DNA of 64,000 bases, taken from NCBI GenBank assembly GCA_041676705.1, contig JBAYRL010000001.1:620001-684000 (forward strand), in the 5' to 3' direction. The notes under the pieces are model-generated. The model searched no databases. It was not told where the DNA came from and saw nothing but the letters and a program-made list of their open reading frames with translations. How positions within the stretch are numbered: position 1 is the stretch's first letter; every line of letters begins with the position of its first letter. This document shows positions 16,501-25,858 of this stretch, one piece after another. Origin of the DNA: Acidimicrobiia bacterium (GTDB lineage: Bacteria > Actinomycetota > Acidimicrobiia > Acidimicrobiales > SKKL01). The position numbers were made by a program, and so were the translations under genes.

Positions 16501-18285
16501 TTATTCAGACAACTTGAGCGCAGAAATAAACGCCTCTTGGGGAATATCCACACGGCCAATGCTTTTCATCCGCTTTTTACCGGCCTTTTGCTTCTGGAGC
16601 AGCTTGTTCTTACGGGTGATGTCACCGCCGTAAAGCTTTTCGGTCACGTCTTTGCGGTAGGCCTTCACGGTTTGGCGAGCAATAATTTTGCCGCCAATGG
16701 CCGCTTGAATAGGCACATCAAATTGTTGTCGAGGAATTAATTCCTTCAGCTTGTCACACATTTTACGGCCGTAGTCGTAGGCAAAGTCGTGGTGAACAAT
16801 CATGCTGAAAGCATCAACCGGACTCCCTTGCAGCAAAATGTCAACCCGCGACAACTTTGAACGGCGATATCCGATCGGTTCGTAATCTAAGCTCGCGTAG
16901 CCTTGGGTGCGGCTCTTCAATTGATCGAAGAAGTCCATCACCATCTCCGCTAACGGCATTTCGTAGGAAAGCTCAACACGCTCGGGCGAGAGGTACTCCA
17001 TGTTGGTCATCGAGCCACGTTTTTGTTGGCAAAGTTCCATTACGGCGCCGGTGTAGTTGGTGGGTGTCAGAATCGAGATCTTCAGATACGGCTCGTCGAT
17101 GCCTTCAATTTCGCCCATGCTCGGAAGCTCGCTCGGGTTGTCAATCTCAAGAACGTCACCACCGGTCTTGTGAACCTGATATTCCACGGAGGGAGCAGTA
17201 GCAATCAACGCTAAGTCGAATTCTCGCTCCAGACGTTCTCGCACAATTTCCATGTGCAAGAGACCTAAGAAACCGCACCGAAAGCCAAAACCCAGTGCCC
17301 CCGAAGTTTCAGGCACGTAGGTGAAGCTCGAATCATTCAAACGAAGCTTTTCGAGCGCTTCTCGCAGGTCACTGAAATCGTCGCCCTCCACCGGATAAAG
17401 CCCACAAAACACCATCGGCTTCGGTTCGCGGTAACCTTCCAACGCCACTTCCGCTGGTTTATTGGCGGTGGTCACCGTTTCACCAGAACGGGCTTCGCCC
17501 ACATCTTTAATACCTGCAACCAGATAGCCCACTTCGCCTGGTCCAAGCTTCTTCACCGGAGTGTTGGCGGGGGTTCGAACGCCAACCTCGGTGGCCTCAT
17601 GGGTACTTCCGGCTTGCATGAAGCGAATCTTGGATTCGGTCTGCAATTCGCCATCCATTACCCGAACTGAGGAGATCACACCTCGATACTGGTCGAAAAA
17701 GGAGTCGAAAATTAGGGCCTGTAAAGGAGCATCGGCTGTACCTTGTGGTGCCGGGATTCGCTCGACCACGGCATCCAACAGCTCCTGCACACCTTCACCG
17801 GTTTTGGCGCTTATACGTAGTACTTCGTCGGCTGGAATTCCCAGCACCTGTTCAATTTCTTGGGCGTAGAGATCGGGATCAGCGGCTGGCAAGTCAATCT
17901 TATTGAGCGCAGCCACGATGGTTAGATTGTTTTCCAGCGCCAAATAGCAGTTGGCCAGCGTCTGAGCCTCGATGCCCTGTGAGGCATCGACCAGCAGGAT
18001 TACGCCTTCACAGGCAGCCAGCGAACGCGAAACTTCGTAACCGAAGTCGACGTGACCGGGCGTATCAATCAGATTGATTACGTTGCCCTCATAGTCGAGC
18101 CGAACGCTTTGCAACTTAATGGTGATGCCGCGCTCACGCTCCAAGTCCATCGAGTCGAGGTATTGTTCACGCATTTCACGAGCATCAACAGCGCCACAAA
18201 CTTCAAGAATACGGTCGGCGAGGGTAGATTTTCCGTGGTCAATGTGAGCGATAATCGAGACGTTACGAATACGTGAGAGATCCAT
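16501..18285 (-). CDS. lepA: Elongation factor 4 (LepA), back-translocase GTPase
   Basis: A 594-residue translational GTPase. G1 is AHIDHGKSTL at residues 14-23, G2 lies in RERGITIK, G3 is DTPGHVDFGYE and G4 is NKID. The LepA-specific C-terminal domain ends in YGGDITRKNKLLQKQKAGKK, followed by the MKSIGRVDIPQEAF tail that enters the ribosomal A site. Length and motifs are typical. It stands alone on the minus strand, divergent from rpsT. EF4 remobilises stalled ribosomes and is not essential in most bacteria. Confidence 0.97.
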   Translation of the reverse strand: MDLSRIRNVSIIAHIDHGKSTLADRILEVCGAVDAREMREQYLDSMDLERERGITIKLQSVRLDYEGNVINLIDTPGHVDFGYEVSRSLAACEGVILLVDASQGIEAQTLANCYLALENNLTIVAALNKIDLPAADPDLYAQEIEQVLGIPADEVLRISAKTGEGVQELLDAVVERIPAPQGTADAPLQALIFDSFFDQYRGVISSVRVMDGELQTESKIRFMQAGSTHEATEVGVRTPANTPVKKLGPGEVGYLVAGIKDVGEARSGETVTTANKPAEVALEGYREPKPMVFCGLYPVEGDDFSDLREALEKLRLNDSSFTYVPETSGALGFGFRCGFLGLLHMEIVRERLEREFDLALIATAPSVEYQVHKTGGDVLEIDNPSELPSMGEIEGIDEPYLKISILTPTNYTGAVMELCQQKRGSMTNMEYLSPERVELSYEMPLAEMVMDFFDQLKSRTQGYASLDYEPIGYRRSKLSRVDILLQGSPVDAFSMIVHHDFAYDYGRKMCDKLKELIPRQQFDVPIQAAIGGKIIARQTVKAYRKDVTEKLYGGDITRKNKLLQKQKAGKKRMKSIGRVDIPQEAFISALKLSE

Positions 18286-18375
18286 AGGATTGATCGACGA
18301 TACCCTTTCGGTACCTAGGCCCTCGTGTTTTGGAGGGTGAAGTGCTAGTTTAGAGTGCTGTGTGCCGGTCTAGGC

Positions 18376-18405
18376 GTGACAACGATGTCGCCGCTTGACT
18401 ATTAT
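18376..18405 (+). promoter_or_regulatory. Promoter of rpsT
   Basis: GTGACA at 18376-18381 and TATTAT at 18400-18405 are separated by 18 bp. Both differ from the sigma-70-type consensus at one base. The promoter would give a leader of about 55 nt before the GTG of rpsT. Confidence 0.6.
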
Positions 18406-18465
18406 CGCACGGTCTTAGAATTTCTAGAGCATCAGCTCACCCCCACTGCTTAACCAGGATATTTT

Positions 18466-18744
18466 GTGGCGAACATCGAGAGTCAAAAAAAGCGTAACCG
18501 TCAGAACATCAAGCGCCAGGCACGTAACCGCGCATTGCGTTCCGAGCTACGTACCCGCATCAAGCGTGTAGAAATTGCGGCTGCCGCTGGCGACCCGGAA
18601 ACTCCGCAATTGCTTAGCGGTGCTATCAAGCGTATCGACCAAGGCACTGCGAAAAACATCATGCATCGCAACGCCGCCAACCGCACCAAGTCTCGCCTCA
18701 CCAAGCGAGTAAACAGTCTTTACGCAGCTGCCAAGGCCGAATAG
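18466..18744 (+). CDS. rpsT: 30S ribosomal protein S20
   Basis: A 92-residue Lys/Arg-rich all-helical protein starting ANIESQKKRNRQNIKRQARN after the initiator, which is the S20 signature. It continues with KNIMHRNAANRTKSRLTKRV. S20 binds 16S rRNA early in small-subunit assembly. The start is GTG at 18466 with an AGGA ribosome binding site. A non-AUG start is known for other rpsT genes, where it supports autoregulation. It is the usual neighbour of holA and lepA. Confidence 0.97.
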   Translation: MANIESQKKRNRQNIKRQARNRALRSELRTRIKRVEIAAAAGDPETPQLLSGAIKRIDQGTAKNIMHRNAANRTKSRLTKRVNSLYAAAKAE

Positions 18745-18754
18745 TTTAACGTAA

Positions 18755-19768
18755 TTAACGTCGGGCACTTAGGCGGGCCAGGCGAGCTACCAAGACTTCT
18801 AGTATTAGCTCATCGGGCCATTCGCTAGCGCCCCGAAGGTCTAAGTCGGCCTCCGCTAGCAACAAGAGTTGTTGACGAGCTCGCTCCGAGCCAGTGCTCC
18901 GGGCGAGCTTCATCAATTTTTCAGCTGGATATGGTGCCATGCCAAGAAGCTTGGCAGCCTCGTCTCGAGACCGCACCGAGGCTCCGTCGAGGGCCATTAG
19001 GCCACCAATGTGACGATGCAACGTCGCCATGATTTGCAGGGCGTGGCGTTCACCAGCCCCCATCATGCGACCCAACGTGCTAATGGCGGCTGCAATATCG
19101 CCGTTTGATATGGCGTCGGTTAACTCCCACGGCGGCACTCCACCAGCAGCACCCACAAACGGACGAAGTTCGTCTACGCCAATGGCAGACCCAGGACCAT
19201 ATGAGCCTTCGAGGGTATTGAGTGTGGCACCCAACCGGTTGAGGTCTTCGCCTAAATGCTCAAATAGCAAGGCCTTGGCCGCCGAGTCGAGCTTGATGTT
19301 GTGAGTGGCTAGTTGATCATTTAGCCAGCCTTGGCGTCCCTTGGCAGCGGTTGGTAATGCGGAATCGACGATTTGGGCCCCGGTAGATTTAAGGGCTTGT
19401 GAAAGACTCTTCGGTAGGGTGCCGCGACCGCTGTATTTGGGGCCTTTTTCCCAAACCAAGACCAAAATAGTTGAAGGCAGCGGATCAGCCAGATATTCAA
19501 CGAGTGGCAGTACCGATGGCGCTGTAGTGAATCGGGCCAGGTGGCGCGCAACTACCACACGATGCTGGGAAAACATGGGTGGAGTTAAGGCCGCGCTAAC
19601 GACCGGTGCCAGCGTAGGTTCCTCGCCCGCTAGATAGTCATCTTCGTTAATTTCCTCAACCCACCGGCTGCCATCAGCTTCACTCGGAAGGGAATCAAGT
19701 ACGCGGCGCAGCTCTTCACCAATGAGTATCTCATCGTCACCTTTAATGACATAGACGTTGCTAGCCAT
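18755..19768 (-). CDS. holA: DNA polymerase III subunit delta
   Basis: A 337-residue clamp-loader delta subunit, which opens the sliding clamp. It has the weakly conserved HolA pattern: NVYVIKGDDEILIGEELRRV at the start, then FSQHRVVVARHLARF, an AAA+-like fold without a functional P-loop, LFEHLGEDLNRLGATLNTLE near residues 170-190, and a helical C-terminal collar domain. Length and gene order (comEC, holA, rpsT) are standard. It converges on rpsT with a 10-bp gap and follows the folP2-like gene by 3 bp. Confidence 0.93.
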   Translation of the reverse strand: MASNVYVIKGDDEILIGEELRRVLDSLPSEADGSRWVEEINEDDYLAGEEPTLAPVVSAALTPPMFSQHRVVVARHLARFTTAPSVLPLVEYLADPLPSTILVLVWEKGPKYSGRGTLPKSLSQALKSTGAQIVDSALPTAAKGRQGWLNDQLATHNIKLDSAAKALLFEHLGEDLNRLGATLNTLEGSYGPGSAIGVDELRPFVGAAGGVPPWELTDAISNGDIAAAISTLGRMMGAGERHALQIMATLHRHIGGLMALDGASVRSRDEAAKLLGMAPYPAEKLMKLARSTGSERARQQLLLLAEADLDLRGASEWPDELILEVLVARLARLSARR

Positions 19769-19771
19769 GGT

Positions 19772-20611
19772 TTAGCCGGCCATCAGTGCCGCTAACATAG
19801 CCGCCGAGACATCAGCGGCCCTTCGGCTGGCTTTCACGTCGTGGGCTCGAAGAATGCGTGCGCCTTGCATGATGCCCAACACATGCGCCGCCTGAGTACC
19901 AGCTGCGACCTCGGTGACTGGCTTGTTCAGAAGCACCGACAGGAAACGCTTGTTGGAAGCGGAGAGGAAAACCGGATGGCCTAAATCAGCGAGCGAGCTG
20001 GTATTTCTCAGCAGCTCTAACGATTGACGTTCGTTCTTGCCTAGATCTAAGCCCGCATCAAGCATGATGCGTTGTGGTGGGATTCCGGCCTCGAGCGCGG
20101 CTGCGGCGCGTTTGGCCAGATAGTCATGTACATCGGCGACCACGTTGTTGTAGGTAGGGTTTGGGTCGGCAACTCGCGGTGCCAAGCGAATGTGTGTGGC
20201 GACCACCGAGGCGTTACCAGCGGCGCAAACCTCCAAATATTTGGGGTCAGAGAATCCAGAAATATCGTTGCCGACCACCGCGCCAGCTGAAATGGCCTCG
20301 GCGATTACGTTGGCGCGCCATGTATCGACCGACAGCGGAATATCGAAGCGTTGGTGCAATGCTTCGATGGCCGGAATCACACGTTCTAACTCCTCGGCCT
20401 CACCCACTTCCTCGCCTGGTCCGGCCTTCACGCCACCGACATCTAGGAAATGGGCACCATCATTGACCAGCGTTTCGGCTTTGGCCAAGAAAGCATCAAA
20501 GTTCCAATAGGCACCCTTGTCGTAGAACGAGTCGGGTGTTCGGTTGAGGATGCCCATGACAACAGCGTGGTGAGTAATGTCAAAGCGGGAGTCGCCCAGC
20601 CAAAGCTCCAT
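19772..20611 (-). CDS. Dihydropteroate synthase homologue, FolP2 type
   Basis: A 279-residue TIM-barrel protein of the pterin-binding family. MGILNRTPDSFYDKGA and LDVGGVKAGPGEEV match the mycobacterial FolP2 group (as I recall Rv1207) rather than canonical DHPS, which has GGESTRPG in the second loop. LSVDTWRANVIAEA and LDAGLDLGKN correspond to further pterin-pocket loops. The mycobacterial FolP2 protein is reported not to supply DHPS activity, so folate synthesis should not be assumed. It overlaps comEC by 32 bp and precedes holA by 3 bp. Confidence 0.82.
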   Translation of the reverse strand: MELWLGDSRFDITHHAVVMGILNRTPDSFYDKGAYWNFDAFLAKAETLVNDGAHFLDVGGVKAGPGEEVGEAEELERVIPAIEALHQRFDIPLSVDTWRANVIAEAISAGAVVGNDISGFSDPKYLEVCAAGNASVVATHIRLAPRVADPNPTYNNVVADVHDYLAKRAAAALEAGIPPQRIMLDAGLDLGKNERQSLELLRNTSSLADLGHPVFLSASNKRFLSVLLNKPVTEVAAGTQAAHVLGIMQGARILRAHDVKASRRAADVSAAMLAALMAG

Positions 20612-22403
20612 ACTGGCAAACTACCACCTCTAACTGGGGCGTCGTAGAGCCCACCTGCAACATCAGCCCACCAACTTTGATTTGGTCGCCTACTTGTGGC
20701 GCCGAGCCGCCTCGAACACGATGCCCAGCTGGTGCCAGAATGAGCTTAGGCCGATAGACCTCACTGATAGCCGCCGCTACTTCGGCACTCTTTCGTCCAC
20801 CGTATTGGCTTATCAACACGTCAATATGGCGGACGTTCGTCTCACGGAGCTCAGCCAAAGTAAGTTGCGGACTTGTGGCACCACCCAAGCTCACAACGGT
20901 GGCACCACCAGATCGATAGATGGTTAGGTTTTCACCGGCCTGCACCACCGGCGGAGGTAACCGCAGGCTTTCGACCACCGGATGGGTAATCGCCAGGGCC
21001 ATAACCACGATGGTCGCGATACGCACATAGACCGCTGTGGCATCAAAATACCACCGATACCTAATTGCTAAGGCCGCAACCAGAATTAGTACCAGATGAG
21101 TCATGCGAATCGAGCCCAGCGGCAGTTGGGCGCTACGGCGAGCCACCTGGTCAATCCACCAAACCATAGTTCTGGTCGGTAGATGCAATACCGTCGCCAA
21201 CTGGGGTGGGACCAAGCCCGCGGGCAAACCTGCCCCTAATCCCCACATCATGACCGGGCCCGCCACTGGTGCTGCCAATATGTTGGCCGGCAACGCTGCT
21301 AAGGGCATCGAACCAAAGGTTGGAATCAGAATCGGTGCGACAGCTAGTTGCGCCGCGGTTGTGACCGCCAGGGGGTTCGCCAAAATCCCGAACGGGGCCA
21401 AGGCCTTGGTGAGCCCCTCACTGAACCATAAAATTCCGGCCGAGGCCGCTACTGAAAGTTGAAACGCCAGTGAATCGACCAGAAACGGGTCGATCATGAC
21501 CAGGACCATCACGCTTAAGGCCAACAGAACCTTGGTTTGAGACCGAAACCCCAACGCGCTACCCGTGGTGGCCAAGGCGGCCATGACTCCAGCACGCAAA
21601 ACCGACGGCTCGAAGCGGGTAACCAACACGAAAAACGCCAACAAAGCCAGCGTGACCAACCAGCGCGGGTGGGGGCGCAAACGACTTAAGAGTGGTTTGG
21701 CCAGGCTCACCACGAAAGCCACATTTGAGCCTGACACAGCCAATAAGTGTGTGAGACCCGACCCAGCAAAGGCGTCAGCCAATGCATCACTCTGGTTGCG
21801 ATCATCGCCTATAACCAGTCCCAAGAACAGTGCCTGGCGTTCATACCCTAGTGATTTTGAGCCTTGTTCCAGCAGACGCCGTAGTCCATTAGCGGCACCA
21901 TGAATCTGTGAGGCGGGCTCGGTGGTCAGTACTTTGGCCACGGCAACTCGACCGACAATATGGCGAGTACGTAGCCAGCTGGCCTGGGGCGACAGGGGGC
22001 CTAGGCGGCCTCGAAGAATGACCTTTTCCCCCATTAAGAGCCGGCTTAGACGCGCCGCCTCGGTTCCACTTGCCCAGGCCTCATAGCGGTAATTACCGAT
22101 CTTCAAATCCACCCGCAGCGAGGTACCAAACCAGTTCGGATCACCCACTAGTGTGGCTTGCCCCTCATAAGTGGCGCGCAATGGTTCGACTAACCCGGCC
22201 TCGGCTTTCGCCCCAAAATGGCTGGCCAATATGAATATCACTGCCAGCAGTGCCCATGCCCTTGGTTTGCGATACAACCAGGCCAGGGTGAGAGGAAGCA
22301 CAATTATAAGCAGGGGTATAGGTCTGGCCCAATTAGCTCCAATGCCCGCCGTGGCGGCCGAAATTATGTAGAAAGTGGTGCCCTTGGGTCGCAGTCGGCT
22401 CAT
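20580..22403 (-). CDS. comEC: ComEC/Rec2 DNA-uptake channel
   Basis: A 607-residue polytopic protein. The N-terminal membrane region and OB-like domain (about 1-150) are followed by the Competence domain at about 190-450, with GLVIGDDRNQSDALADAF and HLLAVSGSNVAFVVSLAKPL. It would form the channel for incoming single-stranded DNA. The C-terminal 100 residues, beginning GGATVVSLGGATSP, look like a shrunken beta-lactamase-like domain without the HxHxDH metal site. The family is often longer (about 750). It overlaps comEA by 4 bp. Confidence 0.9.
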   Translation of the reverse strand: MSRLRPKGTTFYIISAATAGIGANWARPIPLLIIVLPLTLAWLYRKPRAWALLAVIFILASHFGAKAEAGLVEPLRATYEGQATLVGDPNWFGTSLRVDLKIGNYRYEAWASGTEAARLSRLLMGEKVILRGRLGPLSPQASWLRTRHIVGRVAVAKVLTTEPASQIHGAANGLRRLLEQGSKSLGYERQALFLGLVIGDDRNQSDALADAFAGSGLTHLLAVSGSNVAFVVSLAKPLLSRLRPHPRWLVTLALLAFFVLVTRFEPSVLRAGVMAALATTGSALGFRSQTKVLLALSVMVLVMIDPFLVDSLAFQLSVAASAGILWFSEGLTKALAPFGILANPLAVTTAAQLAVAPILIPTFGSMPLAALPANILAAPVAGPVMMWGLGAGLPAGLVPPQLATVLHLPTRTMVWWIDQVARRSAQLPLGSIRMTHLVLILVAALAIRYRWYFDATAVYVRIATIVVMALAITHPVVESLRLPPPVVQAGENLTIYRSGGATVVSLGGATSPQLTLAELRETNVRHIDVLISQYGGRKSAEVAAAISEVYRPKLILAPAGHRVRGGSAPQVGDQIKVGGLMLQVGSTTPQLEVVVCQYGALAGRLPL

Positions 22404-23074
22404 ATCGTGACTCGTTCACGCATGGCCGCCAATTTGGCCTCGCCGATGCCACGCACGTCGATCAGATCATCGATGCTTTGAAAAGCACCGTTACGTTCGC
22501 GATGACTAATAATGGCGGCTGCCGTGGCGGGCCCAACCCCGGGCAGTGTTTCTAAGGTGGCCTGATCGGCTGTGTTTATGTTAACCAGCGCATTTTCTGG
22601 CCGCTGCGACGAGAGCTCGGGCATCGCCAGAGCAGGCACAACCTCTTCACCTTCTGATGGAATGTAGATACGGGTGCCATCAGCCAACGGTGCCGCCAGA
22701 TTGAGTTGGTTAAGCTCGGCACCCTCGGCCGGGCCACCTGCGGCGGCAATAGCATCGCCAACTCGACGGCCAACTTCGAAACTGTAAACACCTGGTTGTT
22801 TGACGGCACCTGCCACATGCACCAATACGGTTGGCAACGGCTCGACGCTCGTGGCAGTCACCGGCAACGGCGCGGCATACGGGATAGAAATTTCTGCCGA
22901 CGACGAGGTACTTTTCCACCAAAATAGCCAAGCGGCCAGCACTACCGCCACGGCCGTTAGGGTTGCTAACGCCAAGGCCCTGGGCGTTGTACCTACCCGA
23001 TCAGCCCATTCTTCAAGAAAACTTAAGACACCGGTCTCACCATTAGCTGGTGCCGGTGGCAATGAAAATGACAC
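22400..23074 (-). CDS. comEA: ComEA-like DNA receptor
   Basis: A 224-residue protein. It has a cytoplasmic N terminus, one membrane helix at about 36-52, a SLBB domain at about 85-140 (VLVHVAGAVKQPGVYSFE) and a C-terminal double helix-hairpin-helix at about 162-222: INTADQATLETLPGVGPATA, then IDDLIDVRGIGEAKLAAMRE. It binds double-stranded DNA at the cell surface and hands it to ComEC. Start is GTG 23074 after a GGGGAAGG ribosome binding site. With comEC and the Tad pilus nearby, natural transformation is plausible but not shown. Confidence 0.92.
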   Translation of the reverse strand: MSFSLPPAPANGETGVLSFLEEWADRVGTTPRALALATLTAVAVVLAAWLFWWKSTSSSAEISIPYAAPLPVTATSVEPLPTVLVHVAGAVKQPGVYSFEVGRRVGDAIAAAGGPAEGAELNQLNLAAPLADGTRIYIPSEGEEVVPALAMPELSSQRPENALVNINTADQATLETLPGVGPATAAAIISHRERNGAFQSIDDLIDVRGIGEAKLAAMRERVTI

Positions 23075-23148
23075 TGCCTTCCCCTATGAGCTGGGCAGGT
23101 ACGCAGAGGGGAAGGCAGGAGTTGTTTTTATGTTACTACGGGTTTTGC

Positions 23149-23853
23149 TCAGTACAACCGAGCGGTTAACTGCTTTCGAAATTGAGCGGTGCGAGGATCG
23201 GTTGGGCCCAGCACTTCCAGCAGGTCAAGAAACTCTTTGCGAGCCGTCTCGTCGGCTTTCACATTCTCTAATAACTCGCTAAGTCGTGCTTCCACGTCAC
23301 CAGTTTCGGTACCCCCAGTGCGAGCAAGGGCCGCGATCCGTCGAGTTTCACCCGTTTCGGGAATTCGGGCTAGGAACTCGAGCGCTTCCCCGTTGCGCCC
23401 ATCGCCTACCAACAACTCAGCAAGCTTCAAAATGGCGTGTTCATGCCCAGGATCGGCCTCTAACACTTCTCGCAGTGACTGCTCATCACCAGCTTTGAGC
23501 AGGGCAGAAATCCTGCGATCTTCCTCAGTTGGCACCAACGAGTTTACGAATGCTTCCACGGTGGCTTGTGGTTGCGCCCCCACAAAACCGTTCACGACCT
23601 TGCCACCCGACATGGCATAGACCGCGGGAATCCCTTGAACCTGAAACATTTGCGAGGCCATGGGGTTCTCGTCAACGTTGATCTTGGCCAGCACAACTTC
23701 ACCGTTAGTGCGGCTCACAACGTCTTCGAGAATGGGACCTAGTGTCTTGCAAGGACCACACCATGGTGCCCAAAGATCGATCACCACTGGGGTGTCAAGC
23801 GAACGTTCGACTACCTCGCTTTGGAGGGTTGCGTCGGTCACGTCGATTATCAT
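23149..23853 (-). CDS. YbbN-like thioredoxin with TPR-type C terminus
   Basis: A 234-residue protein. The thioredoxin domain (1-105) has the full active site WAPWCGPCK and the cis-Pro in QGIPAVYAM. The rest is helical and contains a LLKAGDEQSLREVLEADPGH pattern typical of YbbN/CnoX TPR repeats. YbbN proteins act as chaperone-linked redox holdases, and actinobacterial forms keep the CxxC. I place the start at ATG 23853, preceded by GGGAG; an upstream in-frame extension of 35 residues would overlap the divergent PAC2 gene. Confidence 0.9.
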   Translation of the reverse strand: MIIDVTDATLQSEVVERSLDTPVVIDLWAPWCGPCKTLGPILEDVVSRTNGEVVLAKINVDENPMASQMFQVQGIPAVYAMSGGKVVNGFVGAQPQATVEAFVNSLVPTEEDRRISALLKAGDEQSLREVLEADPGHEHAILKLAELLVGDGRNGEALEFLARIPETGETRRIAALARTGGTETGDVEARLSELLENVKADETARKEFLDLLEVLGPTDPRTAQFRKQLTARLY

Positions 23854-23924
23854 GCATACTCCCGAGACTTCACTGGTACCTACTTCAAGGCTACTAAGAT
23901 AGATGTCACTTTCATGGATGCACG

Positions 23925-24818
23925 ATGACAGACCTGTACACGATTTACCCCCATCCAACCTTTGACTCTCCGGTTTTGATTTTGGCCCTTGAAGGCTGGA
24001 TCGACGCTGGCGGCGCTTCTAGCCGTCTCACGACGTCTATTTTGGAGGATGCCAACACCATTCCTGTAGCCAGCTTTAATGCCGATTTGCTGCTAGATCA
24101 CCGATCCCGCCGTCCCATAATGCGCATTGAAGACGGCGTTCACACCGAACTGGTTTGGCCCTCTATCGAACTAGTTGGGCTTAACGATCCTCATGGTCGC
24201 GATGTGTTGGTGTTGTCGGGGGCCGAGCCTGACCATCAGTGGCAGGCGGTCGCAAGATCGGTGGTCTCTCTGGCCTCCGAATTAGGGGTGCGATTAATAA
24301 TTGGGGTCGGAGCTTTTCCAGCTGCCGCACCCCACACTCGACCAGCACTTATCGCCTCCACCACCGCCAGCCCCGAGTTGGTTGACCGCCGCGGAACTAT
24401 TCGATCGACTATCGATGTGCCTGCCGGTATTCAGGCGGCAATCGAGGTTGAAGCCGCCGCTGCTGGCATTCCAGCTATCGGTTTGTGGGCTCAAGTTCCT
24501 CATTATGCCGCGGGCATGCCGTACCCGGCGGCGTCGCTGTCGTTGGCGGCCAAGGTCAATGAACTTGGTAACTTGTCGTTTCCCACTGGCACGTTAGCTT
24601 CAGAAGCAACCGCCGTGACCAACCGGTTGAATAAGCTGGTGGCGGATAATAGTGAGCACACCGCTATGTTGCGCCAGCTAGAAGAGCATGTGGATGAACA
24701 AGCTGAGAACCTTCCCGAACTAGGTACGAGTACTCAAGCACCCGACGAAGCCGATTTGCCCTCGGGAGAAGAGCTGGCGGGTGAAATTGAACGATTCCTT
24801 AGGGGTCAAGGCAGCTAG
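23925..24818 (+). CDS. PAC2-family (proteasome assembly chaperone-like) protein
   Basis: A 297-residue protein with the PAC2/DUF75 fold. VLILALEGWIDAGGASSRLT at about 17-36, GARPT-like GVGAFPAAAPHTRP, and GLWAQVPHYAAGMPYPAAS match actinobacterial members. The C-terminal 70 residues are acidic and helical. In Actinomycetota these proteins are often linked to the proteasome/Pup system, but no proteasome genes are in this window. It is divergent from the thioredoxin gene and 15 bp upstream of the LLM oxidoreductase gene. Confidence 0.88.
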   Translation: MTDLYTIYPHPTFDSPVLILALEGWIDAGGASSRLTTSILEDANTIPVASFNADLLLDHRSRRPIMRIEDGVHTELVWPSIELVGLNDPHGRDVLVLSGAEPDHQWQAVARSVVSLASELGVRLIIGVGAFPAAAPHTRPALIASTTASPELVDRRGTIRSTIDVPAGIQAAIEVEAAAAGIPAIGLWAQVPHYAAGMPYPAASLSLAAKVNELGNLSFPTGTLASEATAVTNRLNKLVADNSEHTAMLRQLEEHVDEQAENLPELGTSTQAPDEADLPSGEELAGEIERFLRGQGS

Positions 24819-24820
24819 TG

Positions 24821-24826
24821 TAAGGT
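24821..24826 (+). promoter_or_regulatory. -10 element TAAGGT, leaderless arrangement
   Basis: TAAGGT is followed by seven bases and the ATG at 24834. No ribosome binding site is present. It would let the LLM gene be transcribed separately from the PAC2 gene just upstream. Confidence 0.4.
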
Positions 24827-24833
24827 TCAAACC

Positions 24834-25841
24834 ATGAAAGTTGATGGGGGAATTGGAAACCTTACGCGTGCAGCGAGCGAAGCTAAGGCAGCGGAAGATG
24901 CTGGTTACGACGGCATTTGGGCTGCAGAAACCAGTCAAGATCCGTTTTTGCCTCTGATCATCGGGGCGGAGCACACTTCACGGGTTGATTTGGGTACCTC
25001 AATTGCCGTGGCATTTGCCCGAAACCCAATGACGTTGGCCCAGACGGCTTATGATTTGCAGAAGTTTTCTGGCGGTCGTTTTATTTTGGGGCTGGGCTCA
25101 CAAATTAAGCCGCACATTACGAAGCGTTTCTCAATGGAATGGTCGCATCCTGCGCCGCGCATGCGTGAGATGATTTTGGCAATTCGTGCTATTTGGGACA
25201 CCTGGAATAACGATACGCCTTTGAATTTCCGGGGCGATTTCTACACGCACACCCTAATGACGCCGTTCTTTAACCCGGGGCCCAACCCGCACGGCGACGC
25301 CAAGATTTTTATCGCTGGGGTTGGACCGGTTATGACCCAAGTAGCTGGCGAGGTTTGCGACGGCTTCTTGGTACACGGCTTCACCACCGAGTCTTATCTA
25401 CGAGAGGTCACCTTGCCAGCACTTGAAGCTGGTATGGCAAAGAGCGGCCGCGATCGGGCCGATTTTGAGCTGTCGTTTCCGGCGTTTGTGGTAACTGGTA
25501 CTAATGAAGAAGAAATGGCCGCTTCAGCTGAAGCCACAAAGCGTCAGATCGCCTTTTATGGATCTACGCCGGCCTACCGCGGGGTGCTTGAACACCATGG
25601 TTGGGGTGAACTGCAAAGCGAGCTCAACGCCCTGTCGAAGAAGGGCGAATGGGTGCAGATGGGCACCTTGATCGACGACGAAATCTTAAACACCTTTGCC
25701 GTGGTCGGCGAACCGAACCAGCTGGCCGCCGAGCTCAAAAAGCGTTATGCCGATGTTATTGACCGGATTAGTTTCTACGCGCCTTATCAATCAAACCCCG
25801 AGGTTTGGTTGCCGGTAATTAGTGAACTTCGCGCCGGTTAA
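24834..25841 (+). CDS. LLM-class F420-dependent oxidoreductase
   Basis: A 335-residue luciferase-like TIM-barrel enzyme. AAKAAEDAGYDGIWAAE-type spacing appears at about 14-30, followed by GTSIAVAFARNPMTLAQTAY, FILGLGSQIKPHITKRF and VGPVMTQVAGEVCDGFLVHG. These match the actinobacterial F420-dependent LLM subgroup. It reduces or oxidises an unknown substrate with F420H2 (family knowledge). It ends 17 bp from the convergent acyl-AMP ligase gene. Confidence 0.9.
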   Translation: MKVDGGIGNLTRAASEAKAAEDAGYDGIWAAETSQDPFLPLIIGAEHTSRVDLGTSIAVAFARNPMTLAQTAYDLQKFSGGRFILGLGSQIKPHITKRFSMEWSHPAPRMREMILAIRAIWDTWNNDTPLNFRGDFYTHTLMTPFFNPGPNPHGDAKIFIAGVGPVMTQVAGEVCDGFLVHGFTTESYLREVTLPALEAGMAKSGRDRADFELSFPAFVVTGTNEEEMAASAEATKRQIAFYGSTPAYRGVLEHHGWGELQSELNALSKKGEWVQMGTLIDDEILNTFAVVGEPNQLAAELKKRYADVIDRISFYAPYQSNPEVWLPVISELRAG

Positions 25842-25858
25842 ACCGAAATAGCCAGCTG

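Noticed and set aside
18395..18421. TTGACT-TAGAAT as the rpsT promoter
   Set aside because: The spacer is only 15 bp. The overlapping GTGACA-18-TATTAT pair is a better match.
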